33,984 nt of DNA from assembly GCA_903915155.1 (NCBI GenBank), contig CAIWRU010000194.1:1-33984 (forward strand). Direction: 5' to 3'. Numbering within the stretch: position 1 is the stretch's first letter; each line of letters starts with the position of its first letter. Below, piece by piece: positions 16,090 through 24,673 of the stretch. The DNA comes from an uncultured Mucilaginibacter sp. (GTDB lineage: Bacteria > Bacteroidota > Bacteroidia > Sphingobacteriales > Sphingobacteriaceae). Below the pieces are notes generated by a model. The model searched no databases, was not told the DNA's origin, and worked only from the letters and a program-made list of their open reading frames with translations. A program made the translations under genes and the position numbers.

Positions 16090-19000
16090 ATGAACAGAAT
16101 CCTTACAAAAAGCTTGCTTTCATTAATCATACTGCTCACATTTGCATTCACACCAGTAATTGCACAAACAATTACTATGGGTACTATCGATGCAGGCCCA
16201 TATGGCAAAGGCTCAACCATAGCTATTCCGTTCCATGTTAGTGACCCATCAGGTTCTATACAGCTAAATAATGTTTACAGCCTTTATTTATGCAATGCTT
16301 CAGGTACGGCAGTAACAGGTACAGCAGCGGCTACCATAACAAACTTTTATGGCACTTTTTTTAACTATACAGTACCAAACACTTTGGCGGCGGGAACTTA
16401 CACGTTCATTGTAAAATCCTCGAACCCGGCGGTAACAAGTAATGTATCAAATACTTTTACAGTATCAGCCATAACCGGTTCAGCAGCTGCCGCAACCTGC
16501 CCTTCAACCCAGATAGGTAATGCAAAATACCCCGAAGTTTATGGTACGTGCAGTGGTGTAAACAATTCCACATACACTTTCACCAATGCATCGGCTGGCG
16601 CCGCACCTGCTACGGCCACATTTTTTAACGAATTAACGCAGGCAACCGAAGCCACTAACCAGGCCCTTGCCCCTAGCTATAATTTTATTGCTAAAGCTGC
16701 CAACTACACAGTTACCATCAGGTCTGTAAACGCTAATAACGCAGTTAGCACTTACGCTTACCAGCTGATAAACAACGTAGTAAACTCTTCAATAGGTGCT
16801 ACAGGTAACCCTTCGGTTTGTATTGAAAGCGGCAGCGCACCGCTCACTTATAATATAGATGCTTCATCGGGTACGGGTATACAATATAATTATCCGGGTA
16901 ATACCTATACTTTTAGCTGGGGCGACGGTTCGCCAAACAGTGTTTACACCTTGTACCAAATAGAAGCGCTTAACGGAAAAATAACCCATCTATTTACAAA
17001 ATCATCGTGTGGTGTAAAATCAAATAATAATGACAACGCATTCGAGATAGATTTCCAGTCGGGAAACGCTTATTGCGGCAAGATCGGTTCTGCGCCCAGC
17101 AACTATGCCAGGATATTTATAGCCCCGTTAAACTCATTTACCGGCCCGGTAACCGCTTGTACAGGCACGCCGGTATCGTTTATTAACACATCGGTTCCCG
17201 GCCCCGACCCTAACGCGACTGCCAGTACCTGTAATAACAATCCGAATGCATTATATACCTGGTCGGTTGATGGTACGCCCGTTCAACTCAATTATCATAT
17301 AGGCACAAATTTCGTTTACACATTTACCGAAGGCGTACATACCGTTAACCTGCATTTACAAAATCCGGGGCCTGCCTGTGCGCCGACAGATGTTCAGCAA
17401 ACCATTTGTATCCAGGATCCGCCCAAACCAAGTTTTACCTTACTGCAATCATCAGTGTGTATTGGCGGCGGACCGGTTTCACCAACCAATACATCGGTTA
17501 TCGATTCAAAATGTAATACCAATAATACTTACCAGTGGACGGTTACCCCATCAACAGGCGTAACCTTTAATGCTACGGTTGCCAACCCACAATTCACATT
17601 CACAAATATTGGCGTATACCAGATAGGCTTAACCGTAACTACTGCGAGTTGCGGCCCTGTTACAGCGCCTGCACAAACTTTAACTGTTAACAGCACCCCG
17701 GTAGCTGTATTATCGGCCGACTTTTCGGCTTGCGGTAATAATCAAACTTTAAAATTCAATGCTAACGCCACCAATAACCCCACTTATACCAACCTAAGCG
17801 GGACTGCGGTTGACGCGGCAACAACTTACACCTGGAATATTACAGGCGGTACTTATAGTTTTGCACCCGGTTTTACAGCAAACAGCAAATACCCGAGCAT
17901 TATATTTAATGATTATGCTACTTATACGGTAACTGTAACTCAACAAAATAACTGCGGCAGCACTACCTCGCTCCCGCAGCACATTACTTTTCAAAAGGCA
18001 CCAACAGTTAGCGCCGGCAGCGATTTTCAAATATGCGCTACTCAAACAGCGCAATTAAACGGGCAGGTTACCGGCGCGGGCGTTACCAATTATCAATGGA
18101 CTGGCGGCACAGGAACATTTAGCCCAAATGCCAATGCGTTGAATGCAACTTACCAACCTTCAGCTGCTGAAATAACCGCCGGAACCGTTACTTTAACCTT
18201 AGAAGCGACCACATCTGTAGCAGCTCCATGTAATTTGATAACCAGCCCGGTAACTATAACTATAGCCCCTGTTGACGTAATAAACAGTAAGTTGACCGCA
18301 TCGGTATGTAGTAAAACAAATTTTAATTATAAGATTACTTCACCCGATGCTTCGGCCACATTTACATGGACAGCCGCACTGGTTTCAGGTAATGCTACGG
18401 GTTTCTCAACTTCGGGCAGTGGCACGACCATTAACGATGTAATTGTCAATACCGATCCTAATGCCAGCACCAATGCCGTTATAGCGTATATAATTACACC
18501 TACCAATGCACATGGCTGCCCGGGAGTCCCATCTACTTTGAGTGTTACAGTAACCCCATTACCATTAATTACTGCAACAGCTGCAAACGCAAGCATATGC
18601 AGTAATGAAGCAGCTAATATTACGCTAACCAGCTCAATTACCGGCACAAACTATACCTGGACAAGTACTGCGCCTGCACAGGTTACAGGCAATACAAATA
18701 ATGCCATTGCCTCAAACGTTACCAGCATCGGCGATATATTGATAAACAACGGCACTACCCCGGCAACTGTTACTTATACGGTTACCCCCGTTAGCACTAC
18801 AGGCTGTACAGGCGCACCGGTTAAAGTATCAGTTATTGTGCAACCTACGCCAATAGTTGCCAATGCAGGCTCAAATGCTTCCATATGTAATGTAACATCT
18901 TTTGTATTGCAGGGCAATTCACCTGCACCGGGCACCGGAAAATGGACTGTAACACCCAGCGCAGGCATCACTTTTACTGATGATACATCGCCTACTTCAG

Positions 19001-21285
19001 GCGTTAACGGTTTGGTACCGGGCAATACGTATCAATTCACATGGACCATTACTTCGGCACCGGGATGCAGCAATTCAAACCCTGTTAACATAACTGTTAA
19101 CGCGCCTACTATAGCGGGCACAACATCAACACCCGACCAATCGATTGTTTGCGCAGGCAGCAATAGCGGCGAAATTGTCCTGAGCGGTAGTTTAGGCACA
19201 GTTGTTAACTGGGAAACATCAATCGATGGTGGCGTTACCTGGGCACCTGTTACACCGGTAAACAACGGCACAACCTTATTTTATGTAAACCTAACGCAAA
19301 CAACAGAATACCAAGCGATTTTACAAAACGGAAAATGTAGTGTTCAAACCAGTACCCCAACAACAGTAACGGTTAATCAACCAGCAGTAACGGCTTATGC
19401 CGGGCCTGCTCAATCATTATGTAACGTTACATCGTATGTAATGCAGGGGAATGATCCGGGAACTTTTGCGGCCAGTTGGACACAAATATCAGGACCGCCT
19501 GTTACTTTCTCCGATCCGACAAAATATAATGCCACCATTAGCAATTTACAGGGTGGGAATGTGTATACTTTTAAATGGACCATCCAAGCAACCAGTCCAT
19601 GTGCATCCAGCGAGAATGAAGTTGTAATAACTGATGCCGCCGACGTGATACCCAGTTTTACTGTTGATAAAACTGATTTTTGCGGCAACCAGAATGTTAC
19701 TTTCACCAATACATCAAATAACCAGACAGGTGCATCATTTTCATTAGATTTTGGCGATGGCACACCACCATCGAGCAGTGTGAATCCGCAGCACGTTTTT
19801 GCTGAAGACCCGGCCGGAAAAGATAAAACTTACCAGGTTACCCTTACTGTTTTAAATAATTGTGCCGCACATCAGCCGGCCACCCAGGCTATAACGGTAA
19901 GGCCGGGAACACCTGATGCAGAAATAAACCCGGCACCATTATCGGGTTGCGGCCCTACTACTTTTACTGTCCAAAATTTGTCGAAGGGCGATAATGACAC
20001 CTATACATTTTATGTAAAAGATGCGCAGGGGAACGACAAAATTACCCCTATAACTAAAACAGATAAAACCTCAGTATCATTTACGCTGAGTTCGCCTATC
20101 GACGCTAATTATACTTTTTATATGACGGCTACCAACAAATGTGGTACCGTTAACACATCGCCTGACATTATTATCCCAATGGCGCCTGCAGATATTGCAG
20201 CGATAATCAGCAGTTCGGATAATAAGATAGATTGTTTTCCTTTTACAGCTACATTAATAAATGCCAGCGGGGGCAGTTCCTATTCATACACCATAACTAA
20301 CCCCGATGGTACAACTACAAAAATACCGGCGGTTAGCGGTACGCAGCCGTATGAGTTCCCTAAACCCGGGACTTATACCATACAATTATTCGCCACAGAT
20401 GCGTGTTCAATAAATGTACCGTCAAATGTGCTAACCTACACGCTTTACCCGCCGCCTGCACCCGATTTTACATCAGCAATTGATTGTGGCGACATGGCTA
20501 CATTTACAAATACAACTGTCGACCCTAATAATTTATATACTTACAGCTGGAATTTTGGCGATGGCAGCAGCCCAAGCCCCAACCCTATCCATCAATATAC
20601 TTATGATCCGAAGCATACTGATTACAAGGTTACGCTAACGGCTACGAATACCTCAACAAATTGCACAAACAGCATAAGCCACGATATAACCGTCACTCCT
20701 TTGTTAACTTCGGAATTTGAAGTGTTACCGGCTACAACCATCAGCATACCTGATTACCATTTCAATTTTGTCGACAAAAGCAGTGGGCCGCCAACATCAT
20801 GGTTATGGGATTTCGGCGACGGGCAAACATCAACCGAGCAAAATCCGGGGCATACCTATGCTTATGGCAGTGTAGGCGATCACATAGTTACTTTAACTGT
20901 GTCAAAAAACTCGTGCTCAACATCGGCATCATCGCAAACGGTAACCATAACCGGTATACCAGGGCAGCTTTATTTGCCAAACGCATTTATTCCTGATAGC
21001 CGCTCGGCCGGGCTGCATGTATATATGGCTAAAGGTGCCGGTATTAAAACCTGGCTGCTCCAGATATTTAACAATTACGGTCAATTACTTTGGCAAACCA
21101 CCAAACTTGATGCTAATGGATCGCCGGTTGAGGGATGGGACGGTACCTTCCAGGGTGCGCCGCTACCACAGGGAGCGTATACCTGGCAGGCATCGGCAAC
21201 ATTTATAAATGGTTCGGAATGGAAAGGTATGTCATATAATAATTCATTGCCCAAACGAACAGGCACAGTAAATTTAATACGCTAA
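16090..21285 (+). CDS. Giant PKD/Ig-repeat cell-surface protein with T9SS type B sorting domain
   Basis: A 1731-residue secreted protein, probably an adhesin. The start at 16090 gives a normal signal peptide (MNRILTKSLLSLIILLTFAF..., cleavage after PVIA); the frame is open back to 15994 but the extra 32 residues do not look like a leader. PKD repeats are seen near residues 275 (FSWGDG), 1218 (SLDFGDG), 1485 (YSWNFGDG) and 1571 (WLWDFGDG). Between them are PKD-like/Ig-like repeats with one conserved Cys each (for example SDFQIC, SNASIC, AQSLC). The last about 100 residues (from 1628, YLPNAFIPDS, through GWDGTFQGAPLPQGAYTW to the C-terminal GTVNLIR) match the gliding-motility-associated (CHU_C, TIGR04131) sorting domain. 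The PorP/SprF gene follows at once. The ligand is unknown. Confidence 0.88.
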   Translation: MNRILTKSLLSLIILLTFAFTPVIAQTITMGTIDAGPYGKGSTIAIPFHVSDPSGSIQLNNVYSLYLCNASGTAVTGTAAATITNFYGTFFNYTVPNTLAAGTYTFIVKSSNPAVTSNVSNTFTVSAITGSAAAATCPSTQIGNAKYPEVYGTCSGVNNSTYTFTNASAGAAPATATFFNELTQATEATNQALAPSYNFIAKAANYTVTIRSVNANNAVSTYAYQLINNVVNSSIGATGNPSVCIESGSAPLTYNIDASSGTGIQYNYPGNTYTFSWGDGSPNSVYTLYQIEALNGKITHLFTKSSCGVKSNNNDNAFEIDFQSGNAYCGKIGSAPSNYARIFIAPLNSFTGPVTACTGTPVSFINTSVPGPDPNATASTCNNNPNALYTWSVDGTPVQLNYHIGTNFVYTFTEGVHTVNLHLQNPGPACAPTDVQQTICIQDPPKPSFTLLQSSVCIGGGPVSPTNTSVIDSKCNTNNTYQWTVTPSTGVTFNATVANPQFTFTNIGVYQIGLTVTTASCGPVTAPAQTLTVNSTPVAVLSADFSACGNNQTLKFNANATNNPTYTNLSGTAVDAATTYTWNITGGTYSFAPGFTANSKYPSIIFNDYATYTVTVTQQNNCGSTTSLPQHITFQKAPTVSAGSDFQICATQTAQLNGQVTGAGVTNYQWTGGTGTFSPNANALNATYQPSAAEITAGTVTLTLEATTSVAAPCNLITSPVTITIAPVDVINSKLTASVCSKTNFNYKITSPDASATFTWTAALVSGNATGFSTSGSGTTINDVIVNTDPNASTNAVIAYIITPTNAHGCPGVPSTLSVTVTPLPLITATAANASICSNEAANITLTSSITGTNYTWTSTAPAQVTGNTNNAIASNVTSIGDILINNGTTPATVTYTVTPVSTTGCTGAPVKVSVIVQPTPIVANAGSNASICNVTSFVLQGNSPAPGTGKWTVTPSAGITFTDDTSPTSGVNGLVPGNTYQFTWTITSAPGCSNSNPVNITVNAPTIAGTTSTPDQSIVCAGSNSGEIVLSGSLGTVVNWETSIDGGVTWAPVTPVNNGTTLFYVNLTQTTEYQAILQNGKCSVQTSTPTTVTVNQPAVTAYAGPAQSLCNVTSYVMQGNDPGTFAASWTQISGPPVTFSDPTKYNATISNLQGGNVYTFKWTIQATSPCASSENEVVITDAADVIPSFTVDKTDFCGNQNVTFTNTSNNQTGASFSLDFGDGTPPSSSVNPQHVFAEDPAGKDKTYQVTLTVLNNCAAHQPATQAITVRPGTPDAEINPAPLSGCGPTTFTVQNLSKGDNDTYTFYVKDAQGNDKITPITKTDKTSVSFTLSSPIDANYTFYMTATNKCGTVNTSPDIIIPMAPADIAAIISSSDNKIDCFPFTATLINASGGSSYSYTITNPDGTTTKIPAVSGTQPYEFPKPGTYTIQLFATDACSINVPSNVLTYTLYPPPAPDFTSAIDCGDMATFTNTTVDPNNLYTYSWNFGDGSSPSPNPIHQYTYDPKHTDYKVTLTATNTSTNCTNSISHDITVTPLLTSEFEVLPATTISIPDYHFNFVDKSSGPPTSWLWDFGDGQTSTEQNPGHTYAYGSVGDHIVTLTVSKNSCSTSASSQTVTITGIPGQLYLPNAFIPDSRSAGLHVYMAKGAGIKTWLLQIFNNYGQLLWQTTKLDANGSPVEGWDGTFQGAPLPQGAYTWQASATFINGSEWKGMSYNNSLPKRTGTVNLIR

Positions 21286-21291
21286 GTGAAA

Positions 21292-22320
21292 ATGAAGAGA
21301 CTAACAGCCTGTGTTTTATTTTTGGTGATGATATGCCTGCGTGTATCCGCGCAAGACCACCTTTTTTCACAGTTTTTTAATTCGCCTGTTTATTTAAACC
21401 CGGCGCTTAACGGACAGTTCCAGGGCGATTTTCGCATGAATATGAGCTATCGCAACCAGTACACCACATCGGGCAACAATTCAAACTACCTAACAGCTTC
21501 TATTGATTATAACGTACCCAGATTTGGCGGTGGCGTGGGGCTTATGTTCTCGCGCAGCAGCGAGGGCAACGCTTTTCTTAATTCAAACAGCATAGCGGGT
21601 ATATACTCCTACAGCGTAGGTTCTGATCAGTATGTATTGTCGTTCGGTTTACAGGCGGGTGTATCAAACCGTAGTATCGACTATAGTAAACTTGTATTTG
21701 ACGACCAGATAGACCCTGTATTTGGCGTACTGCCTGGTGTTCAGTCGTCGGCTGACGCGTTACAGTTTAACAGCAAGTATTATTTTGATTCGGGGGCTGG
21801 TATAAACCTTGTGATAGGTGATTTTATGGCTGGCGGCGCTTTGCAGCACCTTAACGGGCCAAATACTTCATTCACCGGTACTCCTACCAAAATACCTATC
21901 CGCGGCACAGGCTATTTAACCTACCGTTTCGATCTGAACAAAGACGACAATATCGACGATGACCAAAAATCGTATTTTATACCTTCGGTAGTTTTATATA
22001 AGCAATCTACTTCCTCATCCATTGCGGCAGGTATTGAGTATAAGCACCATGCTGTAAGTGCTGGATTGTGGTATCGAAATGGCGGTGCGCAAGGGCCGAG
22101 TGCGGTTGTGTTAACATTGATATTCGACATATTTGTAAACAAGGAAACCGGCGAGAAATTTAAGTTTGGCGTAAGTCATGATGTACCGGTTTCGGGGTTA
22201 AATTATGGCAATACCAGCGGCAGCAGCGAAGGCAGCATCAACTACCAAACCATAAACCCTTACCGTGTTGATGATTACCAAAAGTTTGAGGGCGCAAGGC
22301 GCTGTTATGATTTTTATTGA
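21292..22320 (+). CDS. PorP/SprF-family type IX secretion outer-membrane protein
   Basis: A 342-residue beta-barrel protein of the PorP/SprF family. The signal peptide ends VSA|QDHLFSQFFNSPVYLNPAL; QD..FSQF...P.YLNPA is the hallmark start of mature PorP/SprF proteins. Family members work with T9SS substrates carrying type B sorting domains, SprF being required for SprB display. The gene starts 6 nt after the stop of the PKD protein (ATG 21292; an in-frame GTG at 21286 directly follows the stop and could serve instead), so the pair is surely co-transcribed. This pairing is the main reason to read the locus as an adhesin cassette. Confidence 0.9.
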   Translation: MKRLTACVLFLVMICLRVSAQDHLFSQFFNSPVYLNPALNGQFQGDFRMNMSYRNQYTTSGNNSNYLTASIDYNVPRFGGGVGLMFSRSSEGNAFLNSNSIAGIYSYSVGSDQYVLSFGLQAGVSNRSIDYSKLVFDDQIDPVFGVLPGVQSSADALQFNSKYYFDSGAGINLVIGDFMAGGALQHLNGPNTSFTGTPTKIPIRGTGYLTYRFDLNKDDNIDDDQKSYFIPSVVLYKQSTSSSIAAGIEYKHHAVSAGLWYRNGGAQGPSAVVLTLIFDIFVNKETGEKFKFGVSHDVPVSGLNYGNTSGSSEGSINYQTINPYRVDDYQKFEGARRCYDFY

Positions 22321-22335
22321 TATTATTACTAAGGA

Positions 22336-22737
22336 ATGAAGGATTACGCTCGCGAAAAAAGAGAGAAAAAGAAAGCCGCTATAAAAGTGATATGGATAAT
22401 AGCCTTGTTAGGAGTTATTTTTTTAGTGATCGTATCGCGTTTTGCTATGGCAGGCAGTGATGATACTTATAACGGTGGCCCCACCAATGATGATATTTAT
22501 GCAATGGCGAAAAGATTTGTGAGGCCAACTATAAAAACTATCAACCCTGAGTTCCAAACATCGGGCTATAATTTAAAAATGGCCCGCGATTCAGTCTACG
22601 TAATACGTTCATATGCGGAAACCAAAGATGATTCGGGCGAAAGTGAAAAAACAAACTTTGAGATTGTTATAAAATATAAAGGTGGGCCGATAGCTATTAA
22701 AGATAACTGGGAGTTACTAAACCTTCACGAAGATTAA
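22336..22737 (+). CDS. Small single-pass membrane protein, unknown function
   Basis: A 133-residue protein with a strongly basic N-terminus (KREKKKAAIK), one transmembrane helix at about 16-38, and a soluble domain of about 95 residues outside the cytoplasm by the positive-inside rule. That domain contains DDIYAMAKRFVRPTIKTINPEFQ and alternating strand-like segments. It starts 15 nt after the PorP/SprF gene with AAGGA directly before the ATG, so it is likely the third gene of the adhesin operon. I do not recognise a family. Coupling to secretion or assembly of the adhesin is inference from position only. Confidence 0.7.
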   Translation: MKDYAREKREKKKAAIKVIWIIALLGVIFLVIVSRFAMAGSDDTYNGGPTNDDIYAMAKRFVRPTIKTINPEFQTSGYNLKMARDSVYVIRSYAETKDDSGESEKTNFEIVIKYKGGPIAIKDNWELLNLHED

Positions 22738-22740
22738 GAT

Positions 22741-22774
22741 AAAAAAAACAGACCGGAAGAAAAATCTGCCGGTC
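22741..22774 (-). terminator. Terminator for the minus-strand tolC-fusion transcript
   Basis: On the minus strand a 6-bp stem (GACCGG at 22769-22774 pairing with CCGGTC at 22751-22756, 12-nt loop) is followed by TG and a run of eight T. The run lies on this strand only, so it ends leftward transcription, about 165 nt after the fusion gene's stop. Confidence 0.6.
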
Positions 22775-22937
22775 CGTATCAATCACGTTAAACAACCACC
22801 TCTAACCAAAGAAGTATCTTAAAAAATCACTAATTGTAAACCTATTTATTCTTAAGACACTCAAATTTACCAATTAGTTTAGCGGTTGTATATTTGTAGC
22901 AGCCTTTTTACCATAGGCTGACTTTACCATCTATAAA

Positions 22938-23825
22938 TCAGGCAACCTGGGCTAAACCAACCCCTGCTCCTATTACCAGCGCATCTTCAAGCGCGCCGAT
23001 TATGGGGTCGATAACAGATGTATTTTTAACAATGCTTTTGCGCAGAAGAAAACTAATATAAGTTGATGCCACCGCCGAAACGGCCCAATTAATGTACCTG
23101 CAAGTACATTGTACAGTCAATTGGTATTCTATTGGCATACCCATCTGAAATTTCAGTAACTGGTAGCTTAATCCCAGTAACCTTAAAGTATTATCGTGGG
23201 TATTAACAACGCTGTTATATTGTACCGTTAAGCGTTGCACATCTATCTTTTCTACAAACCCCTGTTTGTTTTGAGCTGTGGTTTCGTCAAGTTGCTGTTT
23301 AAGTTCCTTAATATTGGCATCCAATAACCTGATTTGTTCAGCATTAACTAAAACCTGGTAATAGGCTTTGGTAACATTTACATTAACTTCTATCCTAGAT
23401 CGGGTGTAATTACGTGCCGAAAGCTCTTTATATGTTTTTGAAGCCTTAACCCCTACTAAATAAGTTCCGTCAAATAATAATTGGTTCAATCCCAGACCAA
23501 ACGTGTTATTGTATTTTTGGTAGATACTAAAGGATTGAAAACCGCCTTTTCCATTAGGAAAAAGAATGGTTGGCACCTTTAGGTAATCCTGGAAATTCAC
23601 ACTGCCATTAATTTGCGGCAAACCGCTGGCTATGGTTTCTTTTACCTTGTATTCAGCGCTTTGCACATCAAGTTTGGAATTCACTACCGAATCCTGGTGT
23701 TCATAGGCGTAGTTAATACAATCCTGTAAACTAAGGTTGTATATACTATCTTTTGGCACTTGCTGAGCATAGCTATTTATAGCTATGATGCAAAGCAATG
23801 TTATTAAGTATGTTATTTTTCTCAT
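22938..23825 (-). pseudogene. Truncated tolC-like outer-membrane efflux gene fused to a foreign membrane-protein tail
   Basis: The first about 238 residues are a TolC-family outer-membrane factor: signal peptide (1-20), LSLQDCINYAYEHQDSV, and helical segments through YQLLKFQMGMPIEYQLTVQ. TolC proteins of this type run to about 440-480 residues; here the second half is missing. From about residue 243 the frame continues into about 52 unrelated residues (YINWAVSAVASTYISF..., DPIIGALEDALVIGAGVG) that resemble, from memory, the C-terminus of DUF4126-type small membrane proteins. The joint (about 23090-23115) lies in a palindrome-rich stretch. Upstream is a TetR gene, an order usually followed by HlyD and AcrB pump genes, which are absent. 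Most likely a deletion fused two genes, and the product is unlikely to form a working channel. Confidence 0.75.
23085..23124. repeat. Nested inverted repeats at the tolC fusion joint
   Basis: AATGTAC (23091-23097) and GTACATT (23104-23110) form a 7-bp palindrome with a 6-nt centre. A further GTAC follows at 23111-23114, and outer arms CCAATT (23085-23090) and AATTGG (23119-23124) flank it. The structure coincides with the point where TolC similarity ends. Confidence 0.6.
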
Positions 23826-23897
23826 AGTGTGATATATGTGTTGTATTAGTTTTATTCAAATTTCATTTATTAATTAACAGCCCTATGTCAACAGCTT

Positions 23898-24509
23898 TTA
23901 TTCAGGGTTTGCATTTTTGTATTGATCGAGCAGCTTATAGCCTTTCAGGGTACATATCCCATAATTAAAATGCTCCAAAAACTGGTATTGTACCTTCCAG
24001 GTGTTAAATTCCGATATAGGAAACAATGTGGTATCAAAACCCAGTTCAACCTGCATTACCCGCATTTTTGCCAGTATTCGTACATCGATGTCGGGCCTTA
24101 TGTATCCCTGTTTCATTCCTTTGGTTAATAACTCTTCAAGTGTACGAATTAGGACATCAGCCTTAAAACCCTGGAACTGTTTCCATGCGTCAGGATGATA
24201 TTTCTGCATATCGTGTATAACAACAGGATTAATACGCGAGAATATATCTTCTGAGCATTTCATCATATTTATCATCTCCTCTATCACATTGCCAGATCTT
24301 TTTATAATATCGTTTATCTGATCTTCGTCTTCTTTCAGCTTTTTCTTAACCAGCTCAACAACCAATTCATTCTTATCCTTAAAAAAATGATAAATGGTTT
24401 TCTTCGATATGCCAAGGTGTTTGGCAATATCATCCATTGTTACGCTTTTTATGCCGGCCTTTAAAAAAAGCTCTTCGCCACCTTCTATTATTCTTTCTGC
24501 TGGTATCAT
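23898..24509 (-). CDS. TetR-family transcriptional regulator
   Basis: A 203-residue TetR regulator. The N-terminal helix-turn-helix is clear (VTMDDIAKHLGISKKTIYHFFKDKNELV, about 23-50) and is followed by a helical ligand-binding region. The start ATG 24507-24509 has GGAG 10 nt upstream. It reads toward the tolC-like gene 72 nt away, the usual order for TetR-controlled RND efflux operons. Its own promoter holds a 7-bp inverted repeat that brackets the -33/-7 spacer, so autorepression is likely. With the pump deleted, its remaining target is probably itself and the tolC remnant. Confidence 0.9.
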   Translation of the reverse strand: MIPAERIIEGGEELFLKAGIKSVTMDDIAKHLGISKKTIYHFFKDKNELVVELVKKKLKEDEDQINDIIKRSGNVIEEMINMMKCSEDIFSRINPVVIHDMQKYHPDAWKQFQGFKADVLIRTLEELLTKGMKQGYIRPDIDVRILAKMRVMQVELGFDTTLFPISEFNTWKVQYQFLEHFNYGICTLKGYKLLDQYKNANPE

Positions 24510-24523
24510 TTTACACTCCGCCG

Positions 24524-24554
24524 CAAAACTATGGAAACATTTTTAGATTTCAAA
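24524..24554 (-). promoter_or_regulatory. Promoter of the tetR gene
   Basis: On the minus strand TTTG (24551-24554) and TAgtTTTG (24524-24531) are separated by exactly 19 nt, a full match to the Bacteroidota consensus. The leader is about 10 nt. Confidence 0.75.
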
Positions 24555-24561
24555 GTTTCCA
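24532..24561. promoter_or_regulatory. Probable TetR operator
   Basis: TGGAAAC (24532-24538) and GTTTCCA (24555-24561) are perfect 7-bp arms separated by 16 nt. One arm abuts the -7 box and the other abuts the -33 box, so binding would block the polymerase. The half-sites are about two helical turns apart centre to centre. Confidence 0.6.
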
Positions 24562-24651
24562 AAATAAAAATAGTTTTACACAATTGGTGAATATTTTATA
24601 GTTCCCAATTTAAGCCGCTAACCGCAAACTTAAAACTGCAAACTCTTTTAT

Positions 24652-24659
24652 TACCTTTG
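24652..24659 (+). promoter_or_regulatory. -7 element of purB
   Basis: TAccTTTG ends 14 nt before the purB ATG; the predicted leader is about 8-10 nt. Upstream, GCAAACT occurs twice 14 bp apart in an A-rich stretch similar in character to the repeats before queE. Confidence 0.45.
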
Positions 24660-24673
24660 TAAAAAAATCAACT

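Noticed and set aside
18327-19763. Long minus-strand ORFs inside the PKD gene
   Set aside because: They arise from Thr/Val/Ala-rich coding bias of the repeat protein and show no domain, start signal or promoter.
16090-21285. Possible CRISPR-like or long tandem nucleotide repeats in the adhesin gene
   Set aside because: The repeats are diverged protein domains, not regularly spaced identical DNA repeats.
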